A stretch of DNA of 64,000 nucleotides, taken from the NCBI GenBank assembly GCA_009773185.1, contig WPIF01000002.1, forward strand, positions 62,001 through 126,000, read 5' to 3'. Made by a program: the position numbers and the translations under genes. The notes under the pieces were generated by a model. It was not told the origin of the DNA, made no database searches, and saw only the letters and a list, made by a program, of their open reading frames with translations. The DNA is from Nitrospirota bacterium. GTDB taxonomy: Bacteria; Nitrospirota; Thermodesulfovibrionia; Thermodesulfovibrionales; UBA1546. Below are positions 1 to 8,130 of the stretch, piece after piece. Positions within the stretch are counted from its first letter, which is position 1. The number at the start of each line of letters is the position of its first letter.

Positions 1-259
1 AAGAATCAATAACAGGCACGACTTCTTCTATGTATCTTCCAACGCTGTATGTTTCAGATGGCTCGACAATGTCAATCATGTGATGCCTTACTTCTTCGCG
101 CTGCTTTACTGAAGGCTTTGCAGTTCCGATATCCATGCCCTTATATATCTGCATGGAATCAGCGCTGATTATCTCTGTGTCAAGGGCCTTTGCAAGGAGA
201 ATGGATGCCCCTGTCTTTCCGACGCCGGTCGGGCCTAATAATATAATTACTTTATTCAT
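1..259 (-). CDS. miaA: tRNA dimethylallyltransferase MiaA (N-terminal part, runs off window)
   Basis: MiaA transfers a dimethylallyl group to A37 of tRNAs that read UNN codons. The visible N-terminus starts MNKVIILLGPTGVGKTGAS, with the P-loop GPTGVGKT near residues 9-16. It continues with ISADSMQIYKGMDIGTAKP, the family's tRNA and isoprenoid-binding signature. Only about 86 residues are present because the gene continues past base 1, so the ORF track missed it. rlmN, another RNA-modifying enzyme, lies upstream on the same strand, separated by a palindromic repeat. The identification rests on two strong motifs. Confidence 0.93.
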   Translation of the reverse strand, partial: MNKVIILLGPTGVGKTGASILLAKALDTEIISADSMQIYKGMDIGTAKPSVKQREEVRHHMIDIVEPSETYSVGRYIEEVVPVIDS

Positions 260-272
260 GGTTTTTTAAAAA

Positions 273-430
273 TAAGCCGGGGATTGTCTTTGAGCGGTTT
301 TATTTTGACGATATTCCGAAAACTACCCCTCTTAAATTCCCCCCTTGGCAAGGGGGGAACAAAGGGGGGTGAGGCAAAATACCTCGGAGGGCAAGGCCCG
401 AGAATGAGCGAAAAGATTATCTCCGGCTTA
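273..430 (+). repeat. Hairpin repeat element 1 (GAGCGG/CCTCGGAGG family)
   Basis: Imperfect palindrome between miaA and rlmN. The outer arms TAAGCCGGGGATTGTCTTT and (right arm reverse-complemented) TAAGCCGGAGATAATCTTT pair with each other. Inside are the family core GAGCGGTTTTATTTTG, then GAGGCAAAATACCTCGGAGG, a small hairpin, and CCGAGAATGAGCG. The centre carries a nested CCCCCCTT...AAGGGGGG palindrome, a second kind of repeat. Confidence 0.8.
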
Positions 431-443
431 TTCTCCTCCGGAT

Positions 444-1484
444 TCATTTATATCCTGCCTTCAGCTGCCCGCACGCAGCAAGGATATCCTGCCCCTTGCT
501 TTTTCTTATGAATGCGTTTATCCCTGCATTAATGAGAACCTTCTGGAATGCAAAGACTTTTTCATCAGACGGCCTTTTGAATTTGCTTCCCTCGTAAGGG
601 TTGAAAGGTATGAGATTCACCTTTGAGGGGATTCCCCTGAGAATCCTTACAAGGTTTTGCGCATCAGAAGGCCTGTCATTTACCCCATCGAGCATTACAT
701 ACTCAAATGTAATACTGCTTCTTGTCGGAAGCGGGATTTTCCTGCAGGCGGAAAGCAGATGTTCAATAGGATATTTCCTGTTTACAGGCATAAGCATGTC
801 TCTTGTCCTGTTATCCGCTGCATTCAGCGATATTGCCAGGTTAACATGAGGGGCTTTTTTGTAAAGCTCAGAAATTTTCGGAGCAATACCGCACGTTGAA
901 AGAGTTATCCTTCTTTTTGAAATACCCATAAACTCGGTTATGCGTTTAAGCGCTTCTACAACTTCATCAAAATTCAGCAGAGGTTCTCCCATTCCCATGA
1001 AGACAATGTTCGTAATCCCTTGACCCATGCCCCTTGACCCATGCCCCTTGATTCTCATCACTGCAATTATCTGGTCAACAATCTCATGCGCCTTAAGATT
1101 TCTCTTGAACCCGATTTTTCCTGTAAGGCAAAATCCGCATCCCATTGTGCAGCCGGCCTGTGATGATATGCAGAGTGTAAGGCGGTCCTTGTCAGGGATA
1201 AGGACGCTTTCTATTGATTCTCCATCCTCTAATCCAAAGAGGAATTTTTCAGTCCCGTCTTTTGAGGCCTGCCTGCTGAGTAAGTTAAGATTGCTGATAT
1301 AGGCCGGGTCCGAAAGTTTTTCTCTTGTTTCTTTTGATAACTCAGTAATCCGGCCTATGGACTCTGCCTTTTTTTCGTATATCCAGTGGATGAGCTGTTT
1401 CGCCCTGTAAGCAGGCAGCCCCTCAGCTTTCACAAATTCCTTCATTTTGTCTTTGCCGAGGGACTTGAGGTTGATTTTTGACAT
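444..1484 (-). CDS. rlmN: Dual-specificity RNA methyltransferase RlmN
   Basis: Radical SAM enzyme that methylates C2 of A2503 in 23S rRNA and A37 of some tRNAs. The 346 residues are normal for the family. The radical-SAM cluster motif CxxxCxxC is C112, C116 and C119 (GCTMGCGFC). GMGEPLLN follows, and the C-terminal acceptor cysteine is in DILAACGQL near residue 338. A low-complexity stretch in frame, IKGHGSRGMGQG (about residues 145-156), is encoded by a 14-mer tandem repeat and sits where the family has a variable loop. There is no clear ribosome binding site; a TATAAT lies 5 nt before the ATG, so the mRNA may be leaderless. Confidence 0.95.
   Translation of the reverse strand: MSKINLKSLGKDKMKEFVKAEGLPAYRAKQLIHWIYEKKAESIGRITELSKETREKLSDPAYISNLNLLSRQASKDGTEKFLFGLEDGESIESVLIPDKDRLTLCISSQAGCTMGCGFCLTGKIGFKRNLKAHEIVDQIIAVMRIKGHGSRGMGQGITNIVFMGMGEPLLNFDEVVEALKRITEFMGISKRRITLSTCGIAPKISELYKKAPHVNLAISLNAADNRTRDMLMPVNRKYPIEHLLSACRKIPLPTRSSITFEYVMLDGVNDRPSDAQNLVRILRGIPSKVNLIPFNPYEGSKFKRPSDEKVFAFQKVLINAGINAFIRKSKGQDILAACGQLKAGYK
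1019..1052. repeat. Short tandem repeat inside rlmN
   Basis: The 14-mer CTTGACCCATGCCC occurs about 2.4 times in tandem and is read in frame as part of RlmN. It belongs to the class of short tandem arrays scattered through this window. Confidence 0.7.
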
Positions 1485-1489
1485 GGTTA

Positions 1490-1495
1490 ATTATA
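1490..1495 (-). promoter_or_regulatory. Candidate -10 box for rlmN (leaderless start)
   Basis: On the minus strand TATAAT is followed by 5 nt and then the rlmN ATG, which would place the transcription start at or next to the start codon. The nearest -35-like TTGCCT is 19 bp further upstream and is contributed by the half hairpin element. Motif match only. Confidence 0.35.
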
Positions 1496-1513
1496 ACTGA
1501 ATGAATGGGTTGT

Positions 1514-1549
1514 GAGGCAAAATAAAGCCGCTCGAAGACAATTCCCTCC
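1514..1549 (-). repeat. Half copy of the hairpin repeat family (element 2)
   Basis: The minus strand reads GGAGGGAATTGTCTTC, then GAGCGGCTTTATTTTGCCTC. This matches one arm and the 5' core of the family. The CCTCGGAGG/GAATGAGCG half and the complementary outer arm are not found nearby, so this is a truncated copy in the rlmN/iscA-like divergent gap. Confidence 0.6.
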
Positions 1550-1670
1550 TGTACTTTACACGCCCTTTGTGCAACAAAGGTTGCTTTTTCAGCCCTTTTA
1601 TTTTATTCTTAAAGTATAAGGTTTCACGACGATAGCAAGATTTTTATGTGGAACAAACAAGGAGGTTAGT

Positions 1671-1994
1671 GTGATAACAATAACAGATGTAGCAGCAGAA
1701 AAGGCAAAACAACTACTTACTGCTGAAGGAAAGGCAGAGTGGGGACTTCGCGTATATTCGGCAGAGGGCGGCTGTTGCGGCCCATCCTATGGCATGGATA
1801 TAGATGAGAAGCCCGGTGAGGGCGATGAAGTCATAGAGAAGAACGGCCTCAAAGTCTTTATAGACAAGAACACATGCCAGAAACTCGATGGTATGGGTAT
1901 TGACTTTGTTGACGATGGAGAAAGACAGGGTTTTGTCCTCACAGGCGGCAAGGCGCCGTCATGCAGCAGTTCCGGCTGCAGCAGCTGCGGATAA
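1671..1994 (+). CDS. IscA/HesB-family iron-sulfur assembly accessory protein
   Basis: A-type carrier that holds or delivers Fe-S clusters. The 107-residue length fits the family. The start is GTG with GGAGGT just upstream. The usual three-cysteine pattern is changed: CC occurs in the middle (EGGCCGPSY, about residues 34-35), another Cys lies in KNTCQKL, and the C-terminus is CSSSGCSSCG rather than a plain CxC. The extra C-terminal cysteines resemble the ErpA/IscA CGC tail. Proposed role: cluster supply for the many Fe-S proteins nearby (Apr, Qmo, RlmN). The exact subtype is not determined. Confidence 0.8.
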   Translation: MITITDVAAEKAKQLLTAEGKAEWGLRVYSAEGGCCGPSYGMDIDEKPGEGDEVIEKNGLKVFIDKNTCQKLDGMGIDFVDDGERQGFVLTGGKAPSCSSSGCSSCG

Positions 1995-2068
1995 AACAGT
2001 TCATGGCGTTATAGCGCCGAGGGTTTGTATTGTTTGCTGATTAGACCTGAAAATGCTATAACCCGATA

Positions 2069-2090
2069 AACGCTATAGACGCTATATATA
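2069..2090. repeat. Short tandem repeat ACGCTAT(AG) upstream of hemB
   Basis: ACGCTATAG and ACGCTATAT stand in tandem just before the hemB start. Same class as the other short arrays in the window. Confidence 0.45.
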
Positions 2091-2097
2091 AACGTAT

Positions 2098-3069
2098 ATG
2101 TTTCCTTTTCACAGGCCAAGAAGAATAAGAAAGAATGAAGTCATCAGGAGAATGGTGAGGGAGACCTCATTGTCTCCTGATGACTTTATATATCCGCTTT
2201 TTGCAACCTTTGGCAAGAATATCCGCAAGGAAATAAAATCAATGCCCGGATGTTTTCAGGAATCTGTTGACAGGATTGTAAAGCATGCAAAAGAGGTTCA
2301 TTCCCTCGGCATACCTTCTGTTTTGTTATTCGGGATACCGGAGCATAAGGATGAAACCGGCTCAAGCGCTTATGACCCTCACGGCGTTGTACAAAAAGCA
2401 ATTAAAGCAATAAAAGATAAAGTTCCTCAGCTTTATGTAATTACCGATGTCTGCATGTGCGAATACACAAGCCATGGCCACTGCGGGATAATTGAAAAGG
2501 GCGATGTAAAAAATGACCCGACCCTCGAACTGCTGGCCAGAGAGGCTGTGTCTCATGCAAAGGCAGGCGCTGACATGGTTGCGCCTTCTGATATGATGGA
2601 CGGAAGGGTTGAGGCAATAAGAATTGCTCTTGATGAAGAAGGCTTTTCAGAGACTCCCATAATGAGTTATGCAGCAAAATATGCATCTGCATTTTACGGG
2701 CCTTTCAGGGAGGCTGCTGAATCAACTCCTCGGTTTGGTGACAGGCGCTCATATCAGATGGACCCTGCAAACAGGAGAGAGGCATTAAAAGAAGTTAGCC
2801 TTGATATTGAAGAGGGCGCGGATATTGTGATGGTCAAGCCTGCGATGACATACCTTGACATAATCTCCGACGTGAAAGATGCCTTTGATGTGCCTGTCGC
2901 TGCCTATAACGTAAGCGGAGAATATTCATTGATTAAGGCAGGGGCAAAGCTCGGATGGATTGATGAAAAGCGCGCGATGATGGAGGTTCTCACATCTATA
3001 AAACGCGCAGGCGCTGATTTGATACTCACCTATTTTGCCAAAGACGCAGCAAAGGTTTTGAATAAGTAA
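2098..3069 (+). CDS. hemB: Delta-aminolevulinic acid dehydratase (porphobilinogen synthase)
   Basis: Condenses two 5-aminolevulinate molecules to porphobilinogen in tetrapyrrole synthesis, which feeds heme and siroheme. The 323 residues match the family. The two Schiff-base lysines are K194 ([14 protein letters not shown]) and K247 ([10 protein letters not shown]). The zinc-site cysteines C119, C121 and C129 ([13 protein letters not shown]) mark the Zn-dependent type. The start ATG has no strong Shine-Dalgarno, but the N-terminal [13 protein letters not shown] is typical of HemB. It stands alone here, with a gene on the opposite strand downstream. Confidence 0.96.
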   Translation: MFPFHRPRRIRKNEVIRRMVRETSLSPDDFIYPLFATFGKNIRKEIKSMPGCFQESVDRIVKHAKEVHSLGIPSVLLFGIPEHKDETGSSAYDPHGVVQKAIKAIKDKVPQLYVITDVCMCEYTSHGHCGIIEKGDVKNDPTLELLAREAVSHAKAGADMVAPSDMMDGRVEAIRIALDEEGFSETPIMSYAAKYASAFYGPFREAAESTPRFGDRRSYQMDPANRREALKEVSLDIEEGADIVMVKPAMTYLDIISDVKDAFDVPVAAYNVSGEYSLIKAGAKLGWIDEKRAMMEVLTSIKRAGADLILTYFAKDAAKVLNK

Positions 3070-3094
3070 TTCGAAGAAATATCCTGCCCTGATT

Positions 3095-3823
3095 TTATTT
3101 TTTAATCGCGGTTTTCAGCGTTCTTATCCTTGCCAGTTCTTCCTGATAGCCGTAGATATGGGCGCCGGCGCTGTAGGCATAGATAGGGCCGTTTTTGAGG
3201 TTTGTTTCGCTTGCAACATAAGTTTTCAGAATTTCTATTCCTCCGAGGTTTGTCGGGAAACCTGCCCAGAGGTCCCATGAACGGAAATAGCAGCTTACAG
3301 TCAGAGCAAATTCATCTCCAACAGGAACAGCCTTGAAATCAAGAAGCCTCAGGCAGGGCGGGTCAAGTTTTCCGTCATTGCCCATACATACGTCATGGTC
3401 TTCAGGAGAACCTATTTCGATTATGGCCTGATTTGTAAGGGGGGTTTCTTTAAGTACCTCGATAACCCTTTCAAGCTGTGTTCCGCCTTTTGGCATCGGA
3501 TGATGAATCCTGCTTGCGTATTTATAAGTTTCGTTTTCAGAGAGTTCCGGGTCCATAAGATAATTAGCAAAATAATCTTCAATGTATTCCATTGTTGTCG
3601 GGGCCGGTATATTAAGTCCAGGAGGCATTACTGGTATCATATCCTCTCCAGGATGTTCTATGAATACGGCAATGCCCGGATACTGAAGGCGGTATTGCTC
3701 ATTCTCAAACGAACCTCTCTGTATCTTCTGCATATACGAATGGTCGAATATGTTATATATAAGCTGAAACCATGCATCTGATATTGTCTTGGCATGCAAA
3801 CAAAATGGGAGCATAATATTCAT
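3095..3823 (-). CDS. Thymidylate synthase-family protein
   Basis: Probably makes dTMP from dUMP, or carries out a related pyrimidine methylation or hydroxymethylation. The likely nucleophile is C157 in DPPCLRLLDFK. The substrate-binding region SCYFRSWDLWAGFPTNLGG (about 177-195) matches the R-S-x-D-x-x-x-G-x-P-x-N pattern of ThyA. At 242 residues with a divergent N-terminal half it resembles the shorter archaeal-type synthases more than E. coli ThyA. GAGGTG precedes the ATG. It is convergent with hemB, with only 25 bp between the stop codons. The fold assignment is firm, the exact reaction less so. Confidence 0.75.
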   Translation of the reverse strand: MNIMLPFCLHAKTISDAWFQLIYNIFDHSYMQKIQRGSFENEQYRLQYPGIAVFIEHPGEDMIPVMPPGLNIPAPTTMEYIEDYFANYLMDPELSENETYKYASRIHHPMPKGGTQLERVIEVLKETPLTNQAIIEIGSPEDHDVCMGNDGKLDPPCLRLLDFKAVPVGDEFALTVSCYFRSWDLWAGFPTNLGGIEILKTYVASETNLKNGPIYAYSAGAHIYGYQEELARIRTLKTAIKK

Positions 3824-3854
3824 TCACCTCTTTTAATTAAAAACTTTTAAAGAT

Positions 3855-3907
3855 GTCACCCTGAATTTATTTCAGGGTCTAAGATGCTGAAACACGTTCA
3901 GCATGAC
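3855..3907. repeat. Dispersed repeat with two small hairpins (GTCACCCTGAA type)
   Basis: Starts GTCACCCTGAA and ends TTCAGCATGAC. It contains CCCTGAA-TTTA-TTCAGGG and ATGCTGAA...TTCAGCAT. Repeats of this wording are common between genes in many bacterial genomes. Only one copy is present here. Confidence 0.5.
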
Positions 3908-3971
3908 AAATTATAATGCCCTATTGGTTTTTGAATAAATTTTATTATACTATGCCGCAGATATTATTTGA

Positions 3972-4006
3972 AAACAAAAAGACGCTGAATCCAAACAGCG
4001 TCTTTT
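3972..4006 (-). terminator. Rho-independent terminator of the tRNA pair
   Basis: On the minus strand AAAGACGCTG and CAGCGTCTTT form a 10-bp stem followed by TTTGTTTTC, directly after tRNA-Glu. Confidence 0.85.
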
Positions 4007-4014
4007 GAGTTCAA

Positions 4015-4092
4015 TGGCGTCCCCAATGGGATTCGAACCCATGTTACCGCCTTGAAAGGGCGATGTCCTAGGCCGGACTAGACGATGGGGAC
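4015..4092 (-). tRNA. tRNA-Glu (anticodon TTC)
   Basis: Full cloverleaf on the minus strand. Acceptor GTCCCCA pairs with TGGGGAC, and CCA is encoded. The anticodon loop CTTTCAA between TCGCC and GGCGG gives TTC. The T arm contains GGTTCGAATCC. It is the second gene of a two-tRNA unit, 1 nt after tRNA-Lys. Confidence 0.96.
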
Positions 4093-4093
4093 A

Positions 4094-4169
4094 TGGTGAG
4101 CCGCGAAGGATTCGAACCTTCGACCCACGCCTTAAAAGGGCGTTGCTCTACCAACTGAGCTAGCGGCCC
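4094..4169 (-). tRNA. tRNA-Lys (anticodon TTT)
   Basis: Minus-strand cloverleaf. Acceptor GGGCCGC pairs with GCGGCTC (one G-T), and CCA is encoded. The D arm is GCTCAGTTGGTAGAGC. The anticodon loop CTTTTAA between ACGCC and GGCGT gives TTT. First gene of the unit, 76 nt. Confidence 0.97.
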
Positions 4170-4188
4170 GGAATAAAAATAGACTTAT

Positions 4189-4218
4189 AGAATAAAATTA
4201 ATTTGATTTTGTTGTCAA
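4189..4218 (-). promoter_or_regulatory. Promoter of the tRNA-Lys/tRNA-Glu unit
   Basis: Minus strand: consensus TTGACA, an 18-bp AT-rich spacer, then TATTCT, about 20 bp before the mature 5' end of tRNA-Lys. The -35 is perfect and the -10 matches 4 of 6. Confidence 0.6.
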
Positions 4219-4309
4219 CCTTCAGAAATACAAAGCGCCTTGCTTTATAAGTCCGGATGTGATTTCACGCATCTATTTTTTAAATAATGTAAAATATCTT
4301 AGGTAAAAA

Positions 4310-5383
4310 ATGAGAATCTATACAATACATAGGGAAATGCTTAAAGAGCTGGCGCTTACTTTTTTTTTGAGCCTGATATCCCTTAATTTCATTCTTATAA
4401 CGGAAAAGATTCTGAGATTGAGCAGAATCCTTTCTGTTGTCGGAGCGTCCATGCTTGACATGATAAAGATAATCCTGTATCTGCAGCCGCCGATGCTGGT
4501 TCTTACGCTGCCGATGTCTTTGTTGGTGGCAACTCTGATCACCTATGGCAGGATGAATGCTGACAATGAACTGGTGATACTCAGGGCAAGCGGCATGCCG
4601 TTTAAGACAATGGTTAGGCCTGTCTTTATGATAGGGACAACCTGTTTTTTGGCGGGTCTGCTTGTGAGTTTTTATCTTGGGCCCCGGAGCATGGTAAAAC
4701 TGAGAGAGACTATCTCCGGCGTAATAACGCAGAGGGCGCCGGCAGCTATAGAAGAAGGCGTATTCGCCACATTGTTCAAGGATATCGTCCTGTTTGTAAA
4801 GGAAAAGCCGGATGTAAACAGAATGAAAGAAATATTTATATATGATGAGAGAAATAAGAAGGAGCCAAAGGTTTTGATGGCAAAGGAAGGCAAGATTTCC
4901 AACGTAGATACATCGGATATCTCTTTTTATCTGAAGGATGGGTATATGCACATCGCAAACGTGAATAGCTCGACAGAGATCTTTTTCGAAGGTTATCATC
5001 TGGCCTTAAACCTTGTTGCAGACCAGCCGGCCAGGAAGAACAGTGAACTGACGCCCTTTGCCTTGTTCCGTGATGCGAGGAAGACATCTCTTCCTGATGC
5101 TGTGCCATTATACCTTGAACTGCACAGGAGGCTGTCATTGCCGTCTGTCTGCCTTATACTTATGCTGCTCGGCCCTTCCCTGTCATTGGTGGCAGGGAAA
5201 ACCGGAAGGCTCGGCGGGCTTACAATAGGGCTATTCGTATTTGCTGCATTTTATATAATGTTGATTTATGGTGAGAATCTTGCAAGGACAGGAAAGATTG
5301 CCCACTATATCGGCGCATGGAGCCCCACGGTTATACTAGGGTTTTTTGCGGTATGGATGTTCAGGGAGGAAAGTAAAAGGTAG
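4310..5383 (+). CDS. lptF: LPS export permease LptF (YjgP/YjgQ family)
   Basis: Membrane half of the LptB2FG ABC transporter, which extracts lipopolysaccharide from the inner membrane for transport outward. The 357 residues show the family layout: N-terminal hydrophobic helices (about 12-35, 55-75 and 100-125), a periplasmic beta-jellyroll (about 130-265) and three C-terminal helices. It is followed after 2 nt by a paralogue of the same family, the normal lptF-lptG arrangement. The ATP-binding LptB is not in the window. F versus G is assigned by order only. Confidence 0.85.
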   Translation: MRIYTIHREMLKELALTFFLSLISLNFILITEKILRLSRILSVVGASMLDMIKIILYLQPPMLVLTLPMSLLVATLITYGRMNADNELVILRASGMPFKTMVRPVFMIGTTCFLAGLLVSFYLGPRSMVKLRETISGVITQRAPAAIEEGVFATLFKDIVLFVKEKPDVNRMKEIFIYDERNKKEPKVLMAKEGKISNVDTSDISFYLKDGYMHIANVNSSTEIFFEGYHLALNLVADQPARKNSELTPFALFRDARKTSLPDAVPLYLELHRRLSLPSVCLILMLLGPSLSLVAGKTGRLGGLTIGLFVFAAFYIMLIYGENLARTGKIAHYIGAWSPTVILGFFAVWMFREESKR

Positions 5384-5385
5384 CA

Positions 5386-6465
5386 ATGCTGATAATACAA
5401 CGGTATTACCTGAAAGAATTTTTCAAAGTTTTATTTGTAATTGCCATCGGGCTTGCCTCTATATTCAGCCTTCTGGACCTTATTGATAAGATAGATGATT
5501 TTCTGCCATATAAACCATCTCTGAAAAGTCTTTTGCTTTATGCCCTCTTTAATTTCCCCCGCTACCTTCTTTATCTGCTTCCGATGGCAATACTTCTCTG
5601 CAGTTTATTTGTTTTCAGCCAGGCAAAAAAAAGGGAGGAGATAACGGCAATTAAAGCGGCAGGAGGCCGCCTAAAGACGATTATGAGGCCTTTTTTGGTT
5701 GGAGGATTATTTTTGAGCCTTTGTGGTTTTATCCTCGGAGAATTTATAGTGCCCGAGTTTTCAAAAAAGGCACATGAACTTAAAGAGGCAATTGTAAAAA
5801 AGGGCAAAAAGTTTTCATTCAGGGAAGGCACTGTATGGCTGAGGACATCGGATGGTTCAATAGTAAAAATAGGGTTGTATGTGCCTGGGAAAAAGATTTC
5901 AAGGAATATCAGCATATTCAAGGTTAGCAATGGCTCTCTAAAAGAGAGGATAGAGGCTGAGGAAGCAGAATGGATTGAGGTTAAAGGGTCAGAGGGCAAG
6001 TGGAAACTGAAAAATATAGTTTTATATAATATACCGGATGCATCAATAAACAGGTACGAAGAACTGGAATATCCTTTTATAGAGTCTCCTGCTGTTTTTG
6101 CAGAGGATATTCAAAAGCCCGAAGAGATGGGGATAAGAGAGCTTTTCAGATACACAAAGAAACTCGAGGAAGCAGGGTTTAAGAACCTAAAGCTCATAGT
6201 TGATCTGAATTCGAAAATCTCATATCCTTTTATCGATTTTTTCATGGTATTGCTCGGAATATCCCTGCCCATGGGGCGGAGAACAGGAGGGGGGCTTGTC
6301 ACAACTGCAATCGGTATTTTTATAAGCCTTCTTTACTGGTTTGGCCATGCAATGTTTTTATCGCTGGGATATGCCGGAATACTGCCGGCTGTGGTGGCCA
6401 CATGGGTTGTGCCTCTTGTGTTCGGGATTATAGCAATCAACCTTTTCACAAGGATTCAGGAATAA
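5386..6465 (+). CDS. lptG: LPS export permease LptG (YjgP/YjgQ family)
   Basis: Second permease subunit of the LptBFG exporter. The 359 residues begin MLIIQRYYLKEFFKVLF, typical of the family. The layout is helices at about 12-35, 58-80 and 100-122, a periplasmic domain, then helices at about 280-355. It is translationally close to lptF (2-nt gap). Together with lptE at 43 kb it shows that the organism builds an LPS outer membrane. Confidence 0.85.
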   Translation: MLIIQRYYLKEFFKVLFVIAIGLASIFSLLDLIDKIDDFLPYKPSLKSLLLYALFNFPRYLLYLLPMAILLCSLFVFSQAKKREEITAIKAAGGRLKTIMRPFLVGGLFLSLCGFILGEFIVPEFSKKAHELKEAIVKKGKKFSFREGTVWLRTSDGSIVKIGLYVPGKKISRNISIFKVSNGSLKERIEAEEAEWIEVKGSEGKWKLKNIVLYNIPDASINRYEELEYPFIESPAVFAEDIQKPEEMGIRELFRYTKKLEEAGFKNLKLIVDLNSKISYPFIDFFMVLLGISLPMGRRTGGGLVTTAIGIFISLLYWFGHAMFLSLGYAGILPAVVATWVVPLVFGIIAINLFTRIQE

Positions 6466-6542
6466 ACAGCTGTCCGCTTTAACGCCTTTCTGAATTGGTA
6501 ACAAGAGGACATTCCTTGGCGTAACAAAAACTCAAATTTCTC

Positions 6543-6572
6543 TTGACACAAAGATTTACCGAATGCTATAAA
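6543..6572 (+). promoter_or_regulatory. Sigma70-like promoter before the RCC1/FIMAH pseudogene
   Basis: Perfect TTGACA, an 18-bp spacer, then TATAAA, about 65 bp upstream of the ATG at 6639, which has AAAGGAGGG as its ribosome binding site. Confidence 0.6.
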
Positions 6573-6638
6573 ACAGCATCTTTTTCTGAAGAGAGGCTGA
6601 TTAAAATTTGCCTGTAAAAAATCAAAGGAGGGATTAAC

Positions 6639-8085
6639 ATGAAAAGATTGCGTAATTTGATGAGATTGTTTTCTGCTACTCGAAACTTTTCGTTAATGAA
6701 ACATGGATCACGGAACTTGCGACTATTGTTTTTACTGCTTTTCTGTTCTGTTGTTATTTTTGTTGCCTTGCCTTCAGAAGCGGCTACCCCGCAGCAGACA
6801 GGAACCGATAACACTTGGGTTTCAATTGCAGCAGGTTCTATCATACCATAGCCCTGAAATCAGACGGGACCTTATGGGCCTGGGGATGGAACTGGGCGGG
6901 TCAGTTAGGAGACGGCACAAATAATACTACTAGAAACACCCCGCAGCAGATAGGCGCTGATAACACCTGGGCTTCAATTTCAGGAGGAGGGGGGCATACC
7001 ATAGCCTTGAAATCAGACGGGACCTTATGGGCCTGGGGATTTAATCCGCAGGGTCAATTAGGAGACTGCACATTGGATAATAGGTGGATCCCTGTTCAAA
7101 TAACAGGGATATGTGACACAACGCCGCCAACAACCGCTGCCTTACCATCAGGCGGGACGTACAATTCCTCAAAGAGTGTTATGCTTTACTGTAATGATGG
7201 AGCAGGCAGTGGCTGTGCAACAACTTATTACTGTACAGTAGGCGGATGCACGCCAACGATTCAGTACACTGGAACCCCTATTAATATATCTGCTTCAACA
7301 GTGCTGAGGTTTTATTCAAAGGATATTGCAGGGAATAGTGAGGCTGTGAAGACAGAGACATATACGATGATACAATACCGCCTGAGATAATAGCAACAAC
7401 AAACCCTGCTCCTAATGTAAACGGCTGGAATAATACGGATGTCGCAGTTACATTTATGTGTAGTGATTCAGGGTCAGGTATTGCGTTATGCCTATCTTCT
7501 GTAAATGTTACAAATGAGGGCGCCAATCAGGTGATCACAGGCACAGCAGTTGATAAAGCTGGGAACAGTGCGAGTGCCTCTGTAACATTGAATATCGACA
7601 AAACACCTCCTGTAATCACCATAAGCGGAGTTTCTAACGGGGCAACCTATGCACTTGGTTTAGCGCCAACTGCAAGTTATACTGTAACAGACGCACTGTC
7701 AGGTGTTGCCACAAGCAGTGATAGCCTTACTGGAGGGGACGGTCTTGGCCTTGGCGCTTTTACCTACAGCGTAACAGCCTCAGATAATGCAGGAAATGCA
7801 ATAACTGTGAGTGCGGCATATAGTGTAATCGCAACAACAAATGGACTCAATTCATTGATTCAACAGATACTTGCATCGGGTCAGATAGACAATGCAGGCA
7901 TAGCCAATAGTTTGCTTTCAAAAGTTCTTAATGCAGCAGATGCTGCTGCAATTGGCAATGGGCAGGCATCGGATAATATAATGCAGGCGTTTATCAATCA
8001 GGTTGAAGCACAGACAGGGCAGCATATAAGTGCAGATGCAGCGGCCATACTGATAAACGCTGCAACCTATATTATCAATAATTAG
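6639..8085 (+). pseudogene. Broken secreted RCC1-repeat/Ig-like/FIMAH protein gene (two frameshifts)
   Basis: One protein spread over three reading frames. Frame 1 (6639-6851) has a signal peptide (LLFLLLFCSVVIFVALPSEAA) and the start of an RCC1 repeat. Frame 2 (read to 7390) resumes with HTIALKSDGTLWAWG, a second RCC1 repeat, and a domain like the chitobiase C-terminal fold (PSGGTYNSSKSVMLYCND). Frame 3 (to 8085) carries DTIPPEIIATTNPAPNVN, two Ig-like modules and a C-terminal helical FIMAH-type domain (DNAGIANSLLSKVL...ILQ-type pattern). Comparing the two RCC1 copies shows one base missing near 6838. A second single-base indel lies near 7365. It would have been a surface or secreted adhesin-like protein. 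Sequencing error is the alternative explanation. Confidence 0.75.
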
Positions 8086-8089
8086 ATAA

Positions 8090-8130
8090 GTAGGGCGGGT
8101 GGCAGCGACATTTTCTGCCACCCGCCCTAC
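8090..8130. terminator. Bidirectional hairpin terminator
   Basis: A perfect 16-bp stem, GTAGGGCGGGTGGCAG with CTGCCACCCGCCCTAC and a 9-nt loop, lies between two convergent genes. The right arm overlaps the last codons of the TMTC-like gene. Confidence 0.65.

Noticed and set aside
4280-4999. 239-residue minus-strand ORF over lptF
   Set aside because: Antisense shadow of lptF; low-complexity His/Arg/Gln-rich composition and no start signals.
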